Below are positions 5,556 through 6,580 of a stretch of 6,580 bases of DNA, in pieces. Position numbers and translations under genes: made by a program. Under the pieces are notes generated by a model. That model worked only from the letters and a program-made list of their open reading frames with translations, was not told the origin of the DNA and ran no database searches. Origin of the DNA: Calditrichota bacterium (GTDB lineage: Bacteria; Zhuqueibacterota; Zhuqueibacteria; Oleimicrobiales; Geothermoviventaceae); assembly GCA_013152765.1 (NCBI GenBank), contig JAADFT010000115.1, positions 1-6,580 of the forward strand. Reading direction: 5' to 3'. Positions within the stretch are counted from its first letter, which is position 1. Every line of letters starts with the position of its first letter.

Positions 5556-5700
5556 AGATCACCTCACACCGTGTCTCGTGGGAAATTCTCTCTGGTCTGC
5601 TTGAAATTACCGCTTTTTCGGGCAAGGCGCAAGATTGTTTCCGACCGCTGCTTCAAATCACCTCGTTATGCGTGAAGCCGCAGAATTGTAACAACCCAAC
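5549..5700 (-). repeat. Degenerate ~51-base tandem repeats before the epimerase
   Basis: Two adjacent 51-base units, 5599-5649 and 5650-5700, align without gaps at about 31 of 51 positions by my count. On the minus strand both carry ACAAT, two bases, TGCG, one base, CTT, and later GGTRATTTSAAGCAG. A third, partial unit at 5549-5598 keeps GAGGTGATCTGTGAAGC, and there the repeat contains the RBS and GTG start of the epimerase. The regular period and position suggest repeated regulator sites or a local duplication of the gene's upstream region. Confidence 0.5.
5604..5632 (-). promoter_or_regulatory. Possible sigma-70-type promoter for the epimerase gene
   Basis: Read on the minus strand: TTGCGC (5632-5627), 17 bases, then TAATTT (5609-5604). 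Transcription would begin near 5597, about 42 bases before the GTG start, a sensible leader length. The hexamers are only partial matches and lie inside one of the 51-base repeat units, so the same bases may serve a regulator. This is a pattern match only. Confidence 0.35.
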
Positions 5701-6138
5701 AACCCATCCCGGAGAAAACCCACAGTTGTGCATCTACTGCCATTTTACGGAGAGGGAAAATCTGCTCCACATACGGCAAACACATTGGTCCCCCTGGTGA
5801 CGCTCCACAGTGGAGTCCCTGCGAGTGCTTTGATGCCAAAGTGGGGCAAGTCACGCCGGGAAGGTGGGCAAATGAAGAATCGGACTCAGTCAGCAACGGT
5901 CCAGTACGGGAAAAATTGCTGTTTTGGAGGGCTCAGCCCCCATGGGCTGGAAATGTTACGGAAGCAGAGTGAGAGTCCCATTCGGGCCAAAGAACGCGTA
6001 GTGCGGTCTCAGCTTCGTTCAGGAAGTTCGACGTAGCAGGCGTGGGTACCAACCAAATCGAAGGGCAAATGCTTAACTCACTATTTCTGCAGCAAATCGA
6101 ACGGCGTTCAAGCCCGAATCAGCGATTGATGGCTTCAC

Positions 6139-6150
6139 CTCTCCGGAGAG
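6139..6150. repeat. Perfect 12-base palindrome after the activator gene
   Basis: CTCTCC (6139-6144) and GGAGAG (6145-6150) form an uninterrupted palindrome beginning six bases past the minus-strand stop of the activator gene. No T-run follows on the minus strand, so it is not a standard intrinsic terminator. It may be an mRNA-end hairpin or a dimeric protein site. Confidence 0.4.
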
Positions 6151-6155
6151 CAAAA

Positions 6156-6580
6156 CTACCTTACCTTCTCAATGCCGTACTTCCGCATGATTTTCCACAG
6201 GTAGCTGCGTTCCACACCCAGTTGTTCAGCTGTGCGGGTCATGTGCCAGTCGTTTGCTACGAGCGCCTTTCGGATGTACTCGCGCTCGAATTCCCGCCGT
6301 GCCTCACGCAGTGATCGCACTTCCTGGAAGTGAACGGTGTCAAGGTCGAGTGCGGTTGCCACATCCCGGTAGGTAATAACCTCGCCATCCGTAAGGACAA
6401 CCAGCTTTTCAACCAAGTTTCTGAGCTCTCTGACATTGCCAGGCCATTCGTACTCAAGTAAAGCAGAAGCGGCGTCGGGAGCCAACCTTTTCTTCGGGAG
6501 CTTATTCTCTTCGCAAAAACGCTCGAGGTAATAGTCGAGAAGCACAGGGATGTCTTCCGGCCGGTCCCGCAGAGGTGGAA
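6156..6580 (-). CDS. Sigma-54-dependent transcriptional activator, C-terminal part
   Basis: The last 140 residues of an NtrC-type enhancer-binding protein; the frame stays open to the window edge, so the N-terminus lies beyond 6580. The visible part begins within the AAA+ sigma-54 interaction domain: PPLRDRPEDIP (fragment residues 1-11), then WPGNVREL (45-52), the sensor-2 motif that contacts ATP in the family. A linker rich in Arg and Glu (about 80-105) leads to a Fis-type helix-turn-helix at about 108-136, with TRTAEQLGVERSYLWKIM as its core. Such proteins bind enhancers and use ATP to open sigma-54 promoters. The N-terminal sensory domain, and thus the signal, cannot be seen. An apparent start at 6545 is an internal GTG codon within the conserved domain and should not be used. 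I found no good sigma-54 (GG-N10-GC) site beside other genes in the window, so its targets are unknown. Confidence 0.95.
   Translation of the reverse strand, partial: PPLRDRPEDIPVLLDYYLERFCEENKLPKKRLAPDAASALLEYEWPGNVRELRNLVEKLVVLTDGEVITYRDVATALDLDTVHFQEVRSLREARREFEREYIRKALVANDWHMTRTAEQLGVERSYLWKIMRKYGIEKVR

Larger units (their letters stand above)
5556..6155. other. Long gene-free region upstream of the epimerase
   Basis: About 600 bases hold no convincing gene; a 102-codon frame at 5728-6036 lacks an RBS and has arbitrary composition. The region contains several structured spots: degenerate tandem repeats at 5549-5700, an exact 8-base tandem AACAACCC (5690-5705), a palindrome CTCCAC-A-GTGGAG (5803-5815), competing hairpins around GGGCTCAGCCCCCATGGGCT (5929-5948), a direct repeat CAAATCGAA-GGC (6054-6066 and 6093-6105, 12 of 13 identical) and a palindrome at 6139-6150. 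A small RNA or regulatory leader is possible, but I recognise no known class. Confidence 0.5.

Noticed and set aside
5860..5990. Possible cobalamin riboswitch
   Set aside because: GGGAAGGTGGGC and nearby blocks hinted at it, but the conserved core order could not be matched and no cobalamin gene follows.
5728..6036. 102-codon plus-strand frame in the gene-free region
   Set aside because: No RBS and composition unlike the real proteins here; contains several hairpins.

Overview
The window looks like an ordinary chromosomal stretch of a moderately GC-rich, probably Gram-negative bacterium. The evidence is a lipobox-anchored periplasmic thioredoxin, a sigma-54-type activator, strong Shine-Dalgarno sites and mixed ATG/GTG/TTG starts. 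No mobile element, CRISPR array, rRNA or tRNA was recognised. The lineage cannot be fixed from sequence alone. A palindrome-rich patch at 21-88 resembles dispersed intergenic repeats of environmental, deep-branching phyla, but this is only an impression.

Layout. 1-375 is gene-free and structured: a palindrome cluster, then two hairpins in the leader of the first operon, the second of which covers the ribosome-binding site of its first gene. 376-1864 is a tight four-gene operon: an unrecognised 78-residue protein, a TlpA-like thioredoxin lipoprotein, a small DUF1858 protein with a CxxC, and an OsmC-family protein. Gaps are 3 and 11 bases and the last junction is a 4-base ATGA overlap. A strong intrinsic terminator (1894-1924) closes it. 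Converging on it is a complete Ca2+/Na+ antiporter gene (2940 to 1996, minus), with a good sigma-70-type promoter at 2996-3024. A gene-poor 780-base gap follows. Then comes a single-gene unit for an SlyD-like FKBP peptidyl-prolyl isomerase (3724-4161), closed by a long terminator hairpin (4242-4286). Convergent to that is an N-acylglucosamine 2-epimerase family gene (5555 to 4353, minus), preceded by a set of degenerate ~51-base tandem repeats. After another ~600-base gap the window ends in the C-terminal part of a sigma-54-dependent activator (minus, continuing beyond 6580).

How the parts may work together. The first operon pairs an exported disulfide reductase/oxidoreductase with two cytoplasmic thiol proteins. 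It reads as a thiol, peroxide or persulfide handling module, but no enzyme here proves which. The antiporter, isomerase, epimerase and activator look like independent transcription units. The most unusual signals are non-coding: the RBS-covering hairpin at 337-374 and the 51-base repeat array in front of the epimerase. No clearly new multi-gene system is visible. The least understood protein is the 78-residue product at 376-612.
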